From the NCBI GenBank assembly GCA_943846745.1, contig OX044360.1, forward strand, positions 2,108,001-2,172,000: a stretch of DNA of 64,000 bases. Reading direction: 5' to 3'. The DNA comes from Opacimonas sp002292215. GTDB lineage: Bacteria; Pseudomonadota; Gammaproteobacteria; Enterobacterales; Alteromonadaceae. The notes beneath the pieces were generated by a model. It was not told the DNA's origin. It did no database searches and saw only the letters and a program-made list of their open reading frames with translations. Positions 25,710 to 32,031 of the stretch are shown in pieces. Position 1 is the stretch's first letter. Each line of letters begins with the position of its first letter. The position numbers were made by a program, and so were the translations under genes.

Positions 25710-26312
25710 ATGAATCAAACACTTGCATATTACAATGAGCATGCCGAAGATTTTATCAATCAAACGCAATCCGTTGATATGGGTTTACTATACGAAACCT
25801 TTTTAAGTTATATCCCTGAAAATGGCAGTATTCTTGATGCAGGCTGCGGCTCAGCAAGAGATGCACTGGCTTTTTATCAAAAACACTATGATGTTGTAGC
25901 TTTCGATGCATCTCAAGCAATAGTCGCAATCGTTAGTAAGCAATGCGCATTTCCAATTTATCATGCTAGTTTTTTAAATTTTAACTCTCAAACTAATTTT
26001 GATGGAATATGGGCATGCGCTTCATTGCTCCATGTACCTATTGAAGATCAAGTTGAATCAATTTTACATTTATCTAGTATGCTTAAAACAGAGGGTGTTT
26101 TCTATTTAAGTTATAAATTGGGTAAAACTGAAAAAGAGCATAATGGACGTTATTTTTGTAACTTTGACGAACTTAGCTTTTCTGAAATTGCTCAACACCT
26201 AACAGATCTTCATATTGTTGAGCAATGGGTAACAACAGACCAGCGAAAAAATCGTATTAACGAACAATGGTTTAATGTCATTTTAAGAAAACAGTCAAGC
26301 TGTAATGAGTAA
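25710..26312 (+). CDS. Class I SAM-dependent methyltransferase (TehB-like small type)
   Basis: A 200-residue Rossmann-fold methyltransferase. SAM-binding motif I is ILDAGCGSARDAL (about residues 43-55), followed by the acidic VVAFDAS and then WACASLLHVP in the motif IV position. There is no DPPY/NPPY motif, so it is not an ordinary adenine or cytosine DNA methyltransferase; the target could be a small molecule, RNA or protein. ATG 25710 is preferred; a TTG at 25689 would add seven residues. Its end overlaps the next gene by 8 bp, so the two form a cassette, and in relatives such methyltransferases occur next to HNH-type proteins (recollection, unverified). The gene appears intact although its partner is damaged. 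Confidence 0.78.
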   Translation: MNQTLAYYNEHAEDFINQTQSVDMGLLYETFLSYIPENGSILDAGCGSARDALAFYQKHYDVVAFDASQAIVAIVSKQCAFPIYHASFLNFNSQTNFDGIWACASLLHVPIEDQVESILHLSSMLKTEGVFYLSYKLGKTEKEHNGRYFCNFDELSFSEIAQHLTDLHIVEQWVTTDQRKNRINEQWFNVILRKQSSCNE

Positions 26313-26877
26313 GTTTTATGAGCTGAATCCAAGCAATGAAAATTATTGGAGAGCCATTATTCTATTTGGACGAAATGTCGCCTCTTATAAGTTTGCGTTG
26401 GCAAAATCACTGTATGATTTACGCAAACAACCAAACGACTTAGTTAGTCTTGAGGATTTAGCGCCTATCTTTGCTGGACACATTTGCCAGCATCTTACAA
26501 CGAATGACAAACAAGCCACATCTCCTAGCAGTAAATATTTAGACTTTTGCAGACAATATAATCGCAACGAAATTTCACATGGTGAGTTGATAGAAGCCAC
26601 CAAGCGATTTGGATTTAACAATGTTATTGATGCCTTTCATAACGTGCATAACAAAGATATTGATAATCGTTTTTTTTATGATGAGAGAAAAACCAATGGT
26701 GGGATTCGATTATCAGATAATTTTTATCAAGTAGCCGAATCACCCAGTTTTTATGACTTAAACCAAGAAACGGAATCTCGTTTTTTTTTACACATCTTTA
26801 TGCGCATAAAAGTGTTGGTTTTAAAGCTATTTTATGCGCTAAGTGCCTACAAAATCTGCGTTCATCCAAATAGTTAA
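26305..26877 (+). pseudogene. HNH endonuclease-like protein, C-terminus lost
   Basis: The first about 158 residues look like a real conserved protein: LNPSNENYWRAIILFGRNVA near the N-terminus, RFGFNNVIDAFHNV near residue 108 and GGIRLSDNFYQ near 133. I recall this N-terminal half from longer proteins that carry an HNH nuclease domain at the C-terminus. Here, after NQETESR (about 26780), the frame runs into a T-rich tract and the first GCGC repeat of the left cluster, and the last 30 codons are low-quality coding sequence derived from that repeat. The nuclease domain is absent from the window. The gene overlaps the methyltransferase gene by 8 bp. It is therefore probably a truncated, inactive remnant; a diverged, still-functional short protein is the less likely alternative. 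Confidence 0.65.
26790..26847 (+). repeat. Left cluster of GCGC-centred repeats (two copies)
   Basis: Two copies of a unit like ATCTTTATGCGCATAAAAGT. Copy L1 is at 26790-26816 (core palindrome TTTATGCGCATAAA) and copy L2 at 26825-26847 (TTTATGCGC then TAAGTGC). GCGC centres are 34 bp apart (26802 and 26836). Both have the same orientation, ending in AAGTG. The cluster begins where the nuclease-like gene loses homology, so it probably marks an insertion boundary. Confidence 0.75.
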
Positions 26878-26900
26878 TGCCCGTACTGTACGTGTTGCCA

Positions 26901-27260
26901 TTACCACTCATCCTGCGAGAGCTCATTATTAGGTAAGTTATTTTTCAGCTGTGTATTATTTTCTACAAATTGTAACTTTATGCCTAATATAGAAAGCACC
27001 TTAAACAAGCGTCTTATTGTCACCTTTTGTGGTGCGCTTTCGAGTGTTTGATAGCTTTGTTGGCTGATGCCAAGTTTTTCAGCCAGCGCTTTTTGAGAAA
27101 GCCCATTAGACTTTCTAAACCCGACAAGAATCGGTTTTTTATAATAAATTTTAACGACGTGCCTATTTAGTGAATCAAGTCCATTCTCGATAGTGAACAG
27201 CCAACATTTGGAATAAGTGGAGTAGGGGCGTTTTCGACATAATCCGTCCTTCTTACATGT
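26901..27260 (-). pseudogene. HipB-like helix-turn-helix relic without a start codon
   Basis: On the minus strand an open frame of 119 sense codons runs from just after the higA stop to TAA at 26901. Its last 79 codons encode a clear XRE/HipB-type DNA-binding domain: LVGFRKSNGLSQKALAEKLG, then ISQQSYQTLES and RRLFKVLSILGIKLQFVE. There is no ATG, GTG or TTG in this frame before the domain. A possible start with AAGGA (ATG at 27240) is in another frame and stops after 21 codons (MSKTPLLHLF...). It is best read as the remnant of a hipB-like antitoxin gene whose 5' end was lost or frameshifted; no hipA is present. Frameshifted expression from 27240 is possible but unproven. Confidence 0.7.
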
Positions 27261-27554
27261 TTAGGCTACATTCAGGTCTAAACGCTGAACCCCACCTAAA
27301 TCAAGGTTTTGTTTTGCTTGCCATAAATCGTAATTATCCTGCATATTTAACCAACTTTCTGGCGTTCGGCCAAGGGCTTTCGATAGACGTAACGCCATCG
27401 CTGGAGTGATTGCACTTTTACCTTTGACTATTCTGCTCAATGTAGAGGGGGCAACATCTAAATGAGTCGCTAAGGCTCTACAACTGATGCCATGAGGCTC
27501 TAGATATAGTGATTCTATAAATTCGCCAGGATGTGGGGGGTTATGCATATTCAT
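27261..27554 (-). CDS. higA: HigA family antitoxin
   Basis: A 97-residue XRE-type antitoxin of the HigA/VapI family. The N-terminal block HPGEFIESLYLEPHGISCRALA is followed by the helix-turn-helix (HLDVAPSTLSRIVKGKSAIT) and LSKALGRTPESWLNMQ, all standard for HigA. It would neutralise HigB and repress the shared promoter. Its ATG overlaps the higB stop by one base (TAATG, 27552-27556), and the toxin-first order is characteristic of hig modules. MNMHNPP offers a second Met at codon 3. The pair is the only complete functional module between the two repeat clusters. Confidence 0.92.
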   Translation of the reverse strand: MNMHNPPHPGEFIESLYLEPHGISCRALATHLDVAPSTLSRIVKGKSAITPAMALRLSKALGRTPESWLNMQDNYDLWQAKQNLDLGGVQRLDLNVA

Positions 27555-27832
27555 TAGTGATAATCCTCATAATTTAGAATGTAAGCGTTACCAGCTTTGA
27601 ACTCAAAAGTGACTCGCCAATTTCCGTTTACTGATATAGACCATATATTCGCTCGTTCACCTTTCAATTTATGAAGTGAAAAACCCGTAACATCTATATC
27701 TCCTATCTCTTGAGCAGTATTTATTGCTGCAAGTTGCATGCGAAGCTTTTTTGCATGGTTTGTTTGGATCCCTGATGTTTTACCAGTTTCGTAAAACAAC
27801 CTTAGTCCTTTATGCTTGAATGTTCTGATCAT
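27554..27832 (-). CDS. higB: HigB/RelE-type toxin (mRNA interferase family)
   Basis: A 92-residue toxin of the HigB (host inhibition of growth)/Killer branch of the RelE fold. The recognisable family core is LHKLKGERANIWSISVNGNWRVTFEF, which I give in parts: LHKLKGER, then WSISVNGNWRVTFEF, with the C-terminal NYEDYH. Members cleave mRNA on the ribosome; the basic and aromatic residues of the family site (K/R, W, H at the end) are present. It is first in a two-gene operon with higA. A good promoter sits so close upstream that the mRNA may be leaderless; no ribosome-binding site is visible before the ATG. Confidence 0.92.
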   Translation of the reverse strand: MIRTFKHKGLRLFYETGKTSGIQTNHAKKLRMQLAAINTAQEIGDIDVTGFSLHKLKGERANIWSISVNGNWRVTFEFKAGNAYILNYEDYH

Positions 27833-27838
27833 AGATAT

Positions 27839-27867
27839 AGTGTAGCGTGGTGCGCAACATGAAGCAA
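27839..27867 (-). promoter_or_regulatory. Predicted sigma-70 promoter of higBA
   Basis: Read on the minus strand: TTGCTT (-35, 27867-27862), a 17-base spacer, TACACT (-10, 27844-27839). Only six bases separate the -10 box from the higB ATG, so transcription would start at or next to the A of the ATG. GC-rich partial dyads in the spacer are candidate HigA operator sequence. Confidence 0.55.
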
Positions 27868-28178
27868 GTTTAAGAACTAACTTTAAGATCAGAGGGTAAA
27901 ACGTAATGATATCCTGCTGAAAGCTTATTTTAGAGCACTATATTTGTTTAGCTGGTAACGGTGTTTGTTAAACTAGTTGTCGCGATTAACCTATTTTACA
28001 CCTTTAATTTCAATCCTATCACGAGTAGGATTTAGGTGTACTTTGTCGACCAGCTCCCAGTTGCGGGTTTGACCGCTCCATCGCTCAATTTTCGTTTAAT
28101 CGGTCTGTCAAATATTATGAAAATAATGTTAATTTTTACAATGCTGATACATATTCGGGTGATGAAGTACATGTGAAT
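27868..28178. other. Non-coding part of the island with one orphan coding fragment
   Basis: Between the higBA promoter and the right repeat cluster I see no complete gene. On the minus strand 27991-28095 encodes 34 open codons, TKIERWSGQTRNWELVDK followed by VHLNPTRDRIEIKGVK and a stop, with an in-frame stop just upstream. Its composition looks protein-like but I do not recognise the family. It is probably the decayed 3' end of a gene. The rest is AT-rich with no clear signals. Confidence 0.35.
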
Positions 28179-28269
28179 ACATCTTTATGCGCAATAAAGT
28201 GTGTAAAAACAACTTTTTTATGCGCATAAAAGTGTGCTTTGATTAATGAATTTTGCGCAAATAAGTGTG
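28179..28269 (+). repeat. Right cluster of GCGC-centred repeats (three copies, 33-bp period)
   Basis: Three same-orientation copies: R1 28179-28203 (ACATCTTTATGCGCAATAAA then GTGTG), R2 28209-28236 (TTTTTTATGCGCATAAAAGT then GTG) and R3 28248-28269 (TTTTGCGCAAATAAGTGTG). GCGC centres are at 28189, 28222 and 28255, exactly 33 bp apart. R1 shares ACATCTTTATGCGCA with L1 at the left edge of the island, so the approximately 1.4 kb between them is flanked by direct repeats. Confidence 0.78.
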
Positions 28270-28279
28270 ATCTAGCTAT

Positions 28280-28417
28280 CTATTCAGAAACAATCTCTAA
28301 GCTTTTTTGTTTTACTAAACTTAAGAATTTTGCTTGTTGCATTTGAAAATTAAACTCTTCACAACCAGCTGTAATGTACGGCAAGATCATCAACAGTATT
28401 AAACTGAGGCGTTTCAT
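28280..28417 (-). CDS. Small predicted lipoprotein (45 residues)
   Basis: Short open frame starting ATG 28417 and ending TAG at 28280. It encodes MKRLSLILLMILPYITAGCE, a compact signal peptide ending in a lipobox-like TAGC, followed by a 26-residue helical-looking tail with FQMQQAKFLSLVKQKSLEIV. It lies 34 bp downstream of yicC on the same strand and could be co-transcribed. The right repeat cluster begins 11 bp past its stop. No family is recognised; small lipoproteins of this size (compare entericidins) exist, but the role is unknown. Support is the well-formed signal peptide only. Confidence 0.42.
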   Translation of the reverse strand: MKRLSLILLMILPYITAGCEEFNFQMQQAKFLSLVKQKSLEIVSE

Positions 28418-28451
28418 TGCGTTTTTTCTCAGCGTGAAACAGACTGAAACA

Positions 28452-29318
28452 TCATTCAATATTCTGGATCTGCTCTCTCACTTGCTCAATCAACACCTTC
28501 AATTCCACCGCGCTTTGCGTGATTTCCGTATTAATTGATTTAGAACCCAATGTATTCGATTCACGATTAAACTCTTGCATCATGAAATCCAAACGACGAC
28601 CAATAGCGCCGCCTTTTTTCAAGATTGCACGCGTTTCTGAAACATGAGAGCCAAGACGATCTAGTTCTTCTGCCACATCTAGCTTTTGTGCTAGTAATAC
28701 TAATTCTTGCTCTACACGTTGACTATCTAATTCAATCTGAGCTTCACTAAATTTAGTGCGGATTTTGTCTTGTTGCCACGCCAGAACATCAGGCATCAAC
28801 GCTTGTACTTTTTCAACTTCAGCGACGACACCAATAAGGCGCTGTTCTATCAAATCAGCCATGTTTGCGCCTTCACTGGCTCGAGCGGCCAAAAAGTCTT
28901 TTAATGTTAAATCAAACTCTGCTAACAAATCTTTACTGATATTATCCATATCTAATTCTTGGGCCTCAACGACACCCGGCCATTGCAGCACTTCTAGGCG
29001 ATTTAATGTGGCAGGTCCTTGTATTGGCAATGATTCAGCCGCCGCTATTAATTGTGCCGCTAAGGTTTGATTAACATTGATTTTAGCTTCACTATTTGGC
29101 GCTAGCATGACGCGTAACTGGCATTCCACTTTACCGCGTTGCAATGTTTTACGAAAACGTTCGCGCAACACCGGCTCTAAACTACGATATGCCTCAGGAA
29201 AACGAAAAAATGTCTCCAAGTAACGCTGATTTACTGAACGGATTTCCCATACAGCACTGCCCCAATTGGCTTTTAATTCACGGCGGGCAAAGGCGGTCAT
29301 ACTATAAATCACAGGCAT
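28452..29318 (-). CDS. yicC: YicC family endoribonuclease
   Basis: A 288-residue protein matching YicC along its full length: SMTAFARRE at the N-terminus, WEIRSVNQRYLETFFRFPEA, LRERFRKTLQRGKVE, and the C-terminal GRRLDFMMQEFNRESNTLGSK block. YicC proteins are RNases implicated in small-RNA and stress-related RNA turnover; in many proteobacteria the gene stands divergent from rph, as here. The length equals that of the E. coli protein (287). It starts 142 bp from rph, and the space between holds both promoters. Confidence 0.95.
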   Translation of the reverse strand: MPVIYSMTAFARRELKANWGSAVWEIRSVNQRYLETFFRFPEAYRSLEPVLRERFRKTLQRGKVECQLRVMLAPNSEAKINVNQTLAAQLIAAAESLPIQGPATLNRLEVLQWPGVVEAQELDMDNISKDLLAEFDLTLKDFLAARASEGANMADLIEQRLIGVVAEVEKVQALMPDVLAWQQDKIRTKFSEAQIELDSQRVEQELVLLAQKLDVAEELDRLGSHVSETRAILKKGGAIGRRLDFMMQEFNRESNTLGSKSINTEITQSAVELKVLIEQVREQIQNIE

Positions 29319-29388
29319 TCCTAAATAATTGAACAGGGGCTAATCGCATAGCGAAAATAATCATTTCTCATTGTAACTGATTTTTCTT

Positions 29389-29417
29389 TTTTCATCGAAT
29401 TGTGATTACGCTATAAT
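29389..29417 (+). promoter_or_regulatory. Predicted sigma-70 promoter of rph-pyrE
   Basis: TTTTCA (29389-29394), 17-base spacer, TATAAT (29412-29417), a perfect -10 box. A 15-base inverted repeat, TAATAGC-T-GCTATTA (29414-29428), overlaps the -10 box and the expected start site and could be an operator or a short 5' hairpin. Confidence 0.6.
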
Positions 29418-29460
29418 AGCTGCTATTAAATTATTCCCATTACTCATTCTAGGAGCTTTT

Positions 29461-30177
29461 ATGCGCCCAAGCGCTCGTACAGCCAATCAAATCCGCCCTG
29501 TCACTATTACACGTAATTTTACCTGTCACGCAGAGGGGTCGGTTTTGGTCGAGTTTGGTAATACCAAAGTCATTTGTAATGCCACTGTCGAAGAAGGTGT
29601 ACCACGCTTTATGAAAGGCAAAGGCGAGGGTTGGATCACTGCTGAGTACAGCATGCTTCCTCGTGCCACGCATTCTCGTTCAGGTCGTGAAGCTGCTCGA
29701 GGTAAACAAGGTGGTCGTACTTTAGAAATCCAACGTTTAATCGCCCGCTCATTACGCGCTGCGGTTGATCTAAAATTATTAGGTGAAAACACCATCACAC
29801 TAGATTGTGATGTTATCCAAGCCGATGGCGGTACTCGTACAGCTTCTATCACCGGTGCTTGTGTAGCCTTAGTTGACGCTTTAACCCATATGCGAAGCAA
29901 AGGTATTTTAAAAGCAAATCCGCTTAAGCACATGATTGCGGCATTATCCGTCGGGATCTACAAAGGTAATGCAATTGCCGATTTAGAATACACCGAAGAT
30001 TCCGCTGCTGAAACAGACATGAATGTTGTTATGACAGAGACCGGCAAGCTGATTGAAGTACAAGGAACAGCTGAGGGCGAACCGTTTAGCTTTGAAGAGA
30101 TGAGTGAAATGCTTGAGTTGGCTAAACATGGTTTACGTGAGTTGTTTGATATCCAAAAATCAGCTTTAAATAGCTAG
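29461..30177 (+). CDS. rph: Ribonuclease PH
   Basis: A 238-residue phosphate-dependent 3'-5' exoribonuclease that trims tRNA precursors. The first residues MRPSARTANQIRPVTITRNF and the blocks EGSVLVEFGNTKVICNATVE, GWITAEYSMLPRATHSR, GRTLEIQRLIARSLRA and DCDVIQADGGTRTASITGA are all RNase PH signatures, including the arginines and aspartates of the active site. It starts at ATG with AGGAG six bases upstream. Length equals the E. coli full-length enzyme, so it is not the truncated K-12 form. It lies 17 bp before pyrE, an ancient gammaproteobacterial operon. Confidence 0.97.
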   Translation: MRPSARTANQIRPVTITRNFTCHAEGSVLVEFGNTKVICNATVEEGVPRFMKGKGEGWITAEYSMLPRATHSRSGREAARGKQGGRTLEIQRLIARSLRAAVDLKLLGENTITLDCDVIQADGGTRTASITGACVALVDALTHMRSKGILKANPLKHMIAALSVGIYKGNAIADLEYTEDSAAETDMNVVMTETGKLIEVQGTAEGEPFSFEEMSEMLELAKHGLRELFDIQKSALNS

Positions 30178-30194
30178 TACAAGAGAGTCGAGTC

Positions 30195-30836
30195 ATGCAA
30201 GATTACAAAACTAAATTTATCGAATTTGCGATTAACCGCAATGTACTTCGTTTCGGGCAGTTTACGTTAAAATCAGGTCGTTTGAGTCCGTATTTTTTTA
30301 ATGCCGGTTTGTTTAATACCGGTGCTGATTTAGCGTTGCTAGGTAAATGTTATGCTGAAGCCTTAACCCAATCAGGCATTGCATTTGATGTCTTGTTTGG
30401 CCCTGCGTATAAAGGTATTCCGATTGCCACAACGACTGCCGTCGCGTTAGCCACAGAGCATAATCGTTCTGTGCCGTACTGCTTTAACCGCAAAGAAGCC
30501 AAAGCCCATGGTGAAGGTGGTAGTTTAGTCGGTTCAGAGTTAAAAGGTAATATCATGCTCGTTGATGATGTCATCACTGCAGGTACGGCAATCCGTGAAT
30601 CGATGCAGTTGATAGCCCAACATGAAGCCAACCTTGCAGGTGTCTTGATTGCTCTTGATCGTCAAGAGAAAGGGCAAGGTGAGTTGTCGGCAATTCAGGA
30701 AGTGGAGCGTGATTTTGGCACTAAAGTTATTAGTATTGTGACCTTGGGTGATGTAGTCGAATATCTACAAACTAAACCTGAGTATGCTGAGCATTTAGTA
30801 AATGTGACTGCTTACCGTGAGCAATATGGAATATAA
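30195..30836 (+). CDS. pyrE: Orotate phosphoribosyltransferase
   Basis: A 213-residue enzyme of de novo pyrimidine synthesis that joins orotate to PRPP giving OMP. The PRPP-binding motif IMLVDDVITAGTAIRES occurs near residue 120, and the FKSGRLSPYFFNAG-like block (LKSGRLSPYFFNAGLF) near residue 27; the flexible-loop segment NRKEAKAHGEGG carries the catalytic lysine. Length matches E. coli PyrE (213). Co-transcription with rph is likely (17-bp gap). No intrinsic attenuator is visible between rph and pyrE, unlike E. coli. Its 3' end overlaps the chosen tusA start by 11 bases, and a REP-like hairpin begins 4 bp after its stop. Confidence 0.97.
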   Translation: MQDYKTKFIEFAINRNVLRFGQFTLKSGRLSPYFFNAGLFNTGADLALLGKCYAEALTQSGIAFDVLFGPAYKGIPIATTTAVALATEHNRSVPYCFNRKEAKAHGEGGSLVGSELKGNIMLVDDVITAGTAIRESMQLIAQHEANLAGVLIALDRQEKGQGELSAIQEVERDFGTKVISIVTLGDVVEYLQTKPEYAEHLVNVTAYREQYGI

Positions 30837-31116
30837 AAAGGGGTCAGATCCGATTTTTACAAAAATTGGAACTGACCCTATTTATGCCACAGCGGATCAT
30901 CAGTATGATGCGCTGGGGTTGCGTTGTCCTGAGCCGGTCATGATGATCCGTAAAACCATACGAGGCTTGGCCGATGGCCAAACCCTATATGTCATTGCTG
31001 ATGATCCAGCTACGACACGAGATATTCCAAGTTTTTGCCGTTTTATGCATCATGAACTTCTTGCAAGTGATATCCAAGCCACTCCGTATCATTTCCTCAT
31101 TAAAAAAGGGGCTTAA
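30826..31116 (+). CDS. tusA: TusA/SirA family sulfur-carrier protein
   Basis: Small sulfur-transfer protein that takes persulfide sulfur from IscS for tRNA 2-thiouridine synthesis. The core LGLRCPEPVMMIRKTIRG holds the single catalytic cysteine; DDPATTRDIPSFCRFMHHEL and the C-terminal FLIKKGA follow E. coli TusA closely. The N-terminus is unusual: before the conserved DALGLRCPEP there are about 25 extra residues (MEYKKGSDPIFTKIGTDPIY) translated straight from a REP-like hairpin. In-frame starts are ATG 30826 (used) and GTG 30817, both inside pyrE; the ATG at 30883 is out of frame. The element seems to have replaced the native start and its surroundings. A terminator follows. Confidence 0.88.
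   Translation: MEYKKGSDPIFTKIGTDPIYATADHQYDALGLRCPEPVMMIRKTIRGLADGQTLYVIADDPATTRDIPSFCRFMHHELLASDIQATPYHFLIKKGA
30840..30878 (+). repeat. REP-like inverted repeat at the pyrE/tusA junction
   Basis: GGGTCAGATCCGATTTTT (30841-30858) and AAAAATTGGAACTGACCC (30861-30878) are inverted with two mismatches and a two-base loop; an extra G precedes at 30840. GGGGTCAG...CTGACCC hairpins of this kind resemble REP/RAYT-associated repeats I know from marine gammaproteobacteria. No other copy was noticed in this window. It is translated as part of tusA. Confidence 0.7.
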
Positions 31117-31136
31117 TCGCCAAGATTAGCCCCCTT
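31105..31136. terminator. Terminator after tusA (probably bidirectional)
   Basis: AAGGGGCTTAATC pairs with GATTAGCCCCCTT with one bulged T; it overlaps the tusA stop codon. Runs of A before and T after allow it to work for tusA on the plus strand and for the convergent methyltransferase-like gene on the minus strand. Confidence 0.72.
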
Positions 31137-31167
31137 TGTGCTTATACTTTTTTTGTTAACAGAGCGA

Positions 31168-31956
31168 TTAAGGCTTCTTGAACTTCAACGTCCAACGGTC
31201 AGTATTACCTGTCACACTGCGAGCACCCACTTCATATTCTAGCTCATCATCTTCACGGTAATGTAAATCACTAAAATCAACCAGTTCAAATCCCGCAGCT
31301 TGGATTTCTTTAATCGCTTTTACCGGATCAAAGCGACGTCTGTTAGAGTTATTGTATCCTTCCATATGACGAGCAGTATGGTCAACTACCGCATAAATGC
31401 CACCTGATTTTAATGCAGCAAACGCGACTTCATTCATTTTCGCACGACCTGCGTCATCAAAATTATGATAATTACGGAACGTAAATACCATATCCATATT
31501 GCTCACACCTAGGGTATCAACGTTCAATGAATAAAATTTCGCACCATCAGCACGACCCATAGTCGCTTCTTTGGCAATGATATTAACATCTTTAAAACCC
31601 GCTTCTTTAGCTAAGTCACGCTCAATACGTGAAGTACCTAATGCGGCATAATATTCACCATCTTCAGCCACGACTGGTGCGATTAAGCGCGTGTACCAAC
31701 CGCCACCAGGGATCAGTTCCACTACTTTCATGTCATGCTCTAAACCAAAAAATGCCAGTGTTTCGACCGGTTTACGATTACGATCACGTTCGGCGTCTTT
31801 TTCTGGACGAGACGACGCTTGCATCGCTGCTTTCACCATGTCGGCAGTGCTATGCGTATCACCTGACTTGTGTCCGTGCGCCAGTGCTGGCATCGTAATT
31901 AAAACACTACTCAGTAAGCCGACTGTAGCGCATACTTTAGCGAGACTACGTTTAAT
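31168..31956 (-). CDS. Secreted methyltransferase-like protein, apparent ATT start
   Basis: A predicted periplasmic protein with a class I methyltransferase fold: VVELIPGGGWYTRLIAPVV is the SAM-binding motif region, DMVFTFRNYHNF and GGIYAVVDHTARH follow. The first ATG in frame (31893) lies inside the end of a signal peptide. Reading upstream in the same frame gives a complete one, KRSLAKVCATVGLLSSVLIT then MPALA before HGHKSG, preceded by AGGAAAA and the codon ATT at 31956 exactly where ATG would be expected. There is no ATG, GTG or TTG in that position. I therefore annotate from ATT 31956 (262 residues). Either ATT is a genuine rare start, or the start codon is mutated or mis-sequenced. Related proteins are annotated as SAM methyltransferases without proven substrates. 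Confidence 0.75.
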   Translation of the reverse strand: MKRSLAKVCATVGLLSSVLITMPALAHGHKSGDTHSTADMVKAAMQASSRPEKDAERDRNRKPVETLAFFGLEHDMKVVELIPGGGWYTRLIAPVVAEDGEYYAALGTSRIERDLAKEAGFKDVNIIAKEATMGRADGAKFYSLNVDTLGVSNMDMVFTFRNYHNFDDAGRAKMNEVAFAALKSGGIYAVVDHTARHMEGYNNSNRRRFDPVKAIKEIQAAGFELVDFSDLHYREDDELEYEVGARSVTGNTDRWTLKFKKP

Positions 31957-32031
31957 TTTTCCTGTCGTAATATGTAGGCATAAATCCGTTCCTTTTTTGT
32001 GATAAATGACATTAATGAGTCTTAGTTATTA

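Noticed and set aside
26790..28269. GCGC repeats as integron attC sites or a CRISPR array
   Set aside because: No core GTTRRRY/RYYYAAC pair, no integrase, only two and three units with AT-rich 6-15-bp intervals, too short for spacers.
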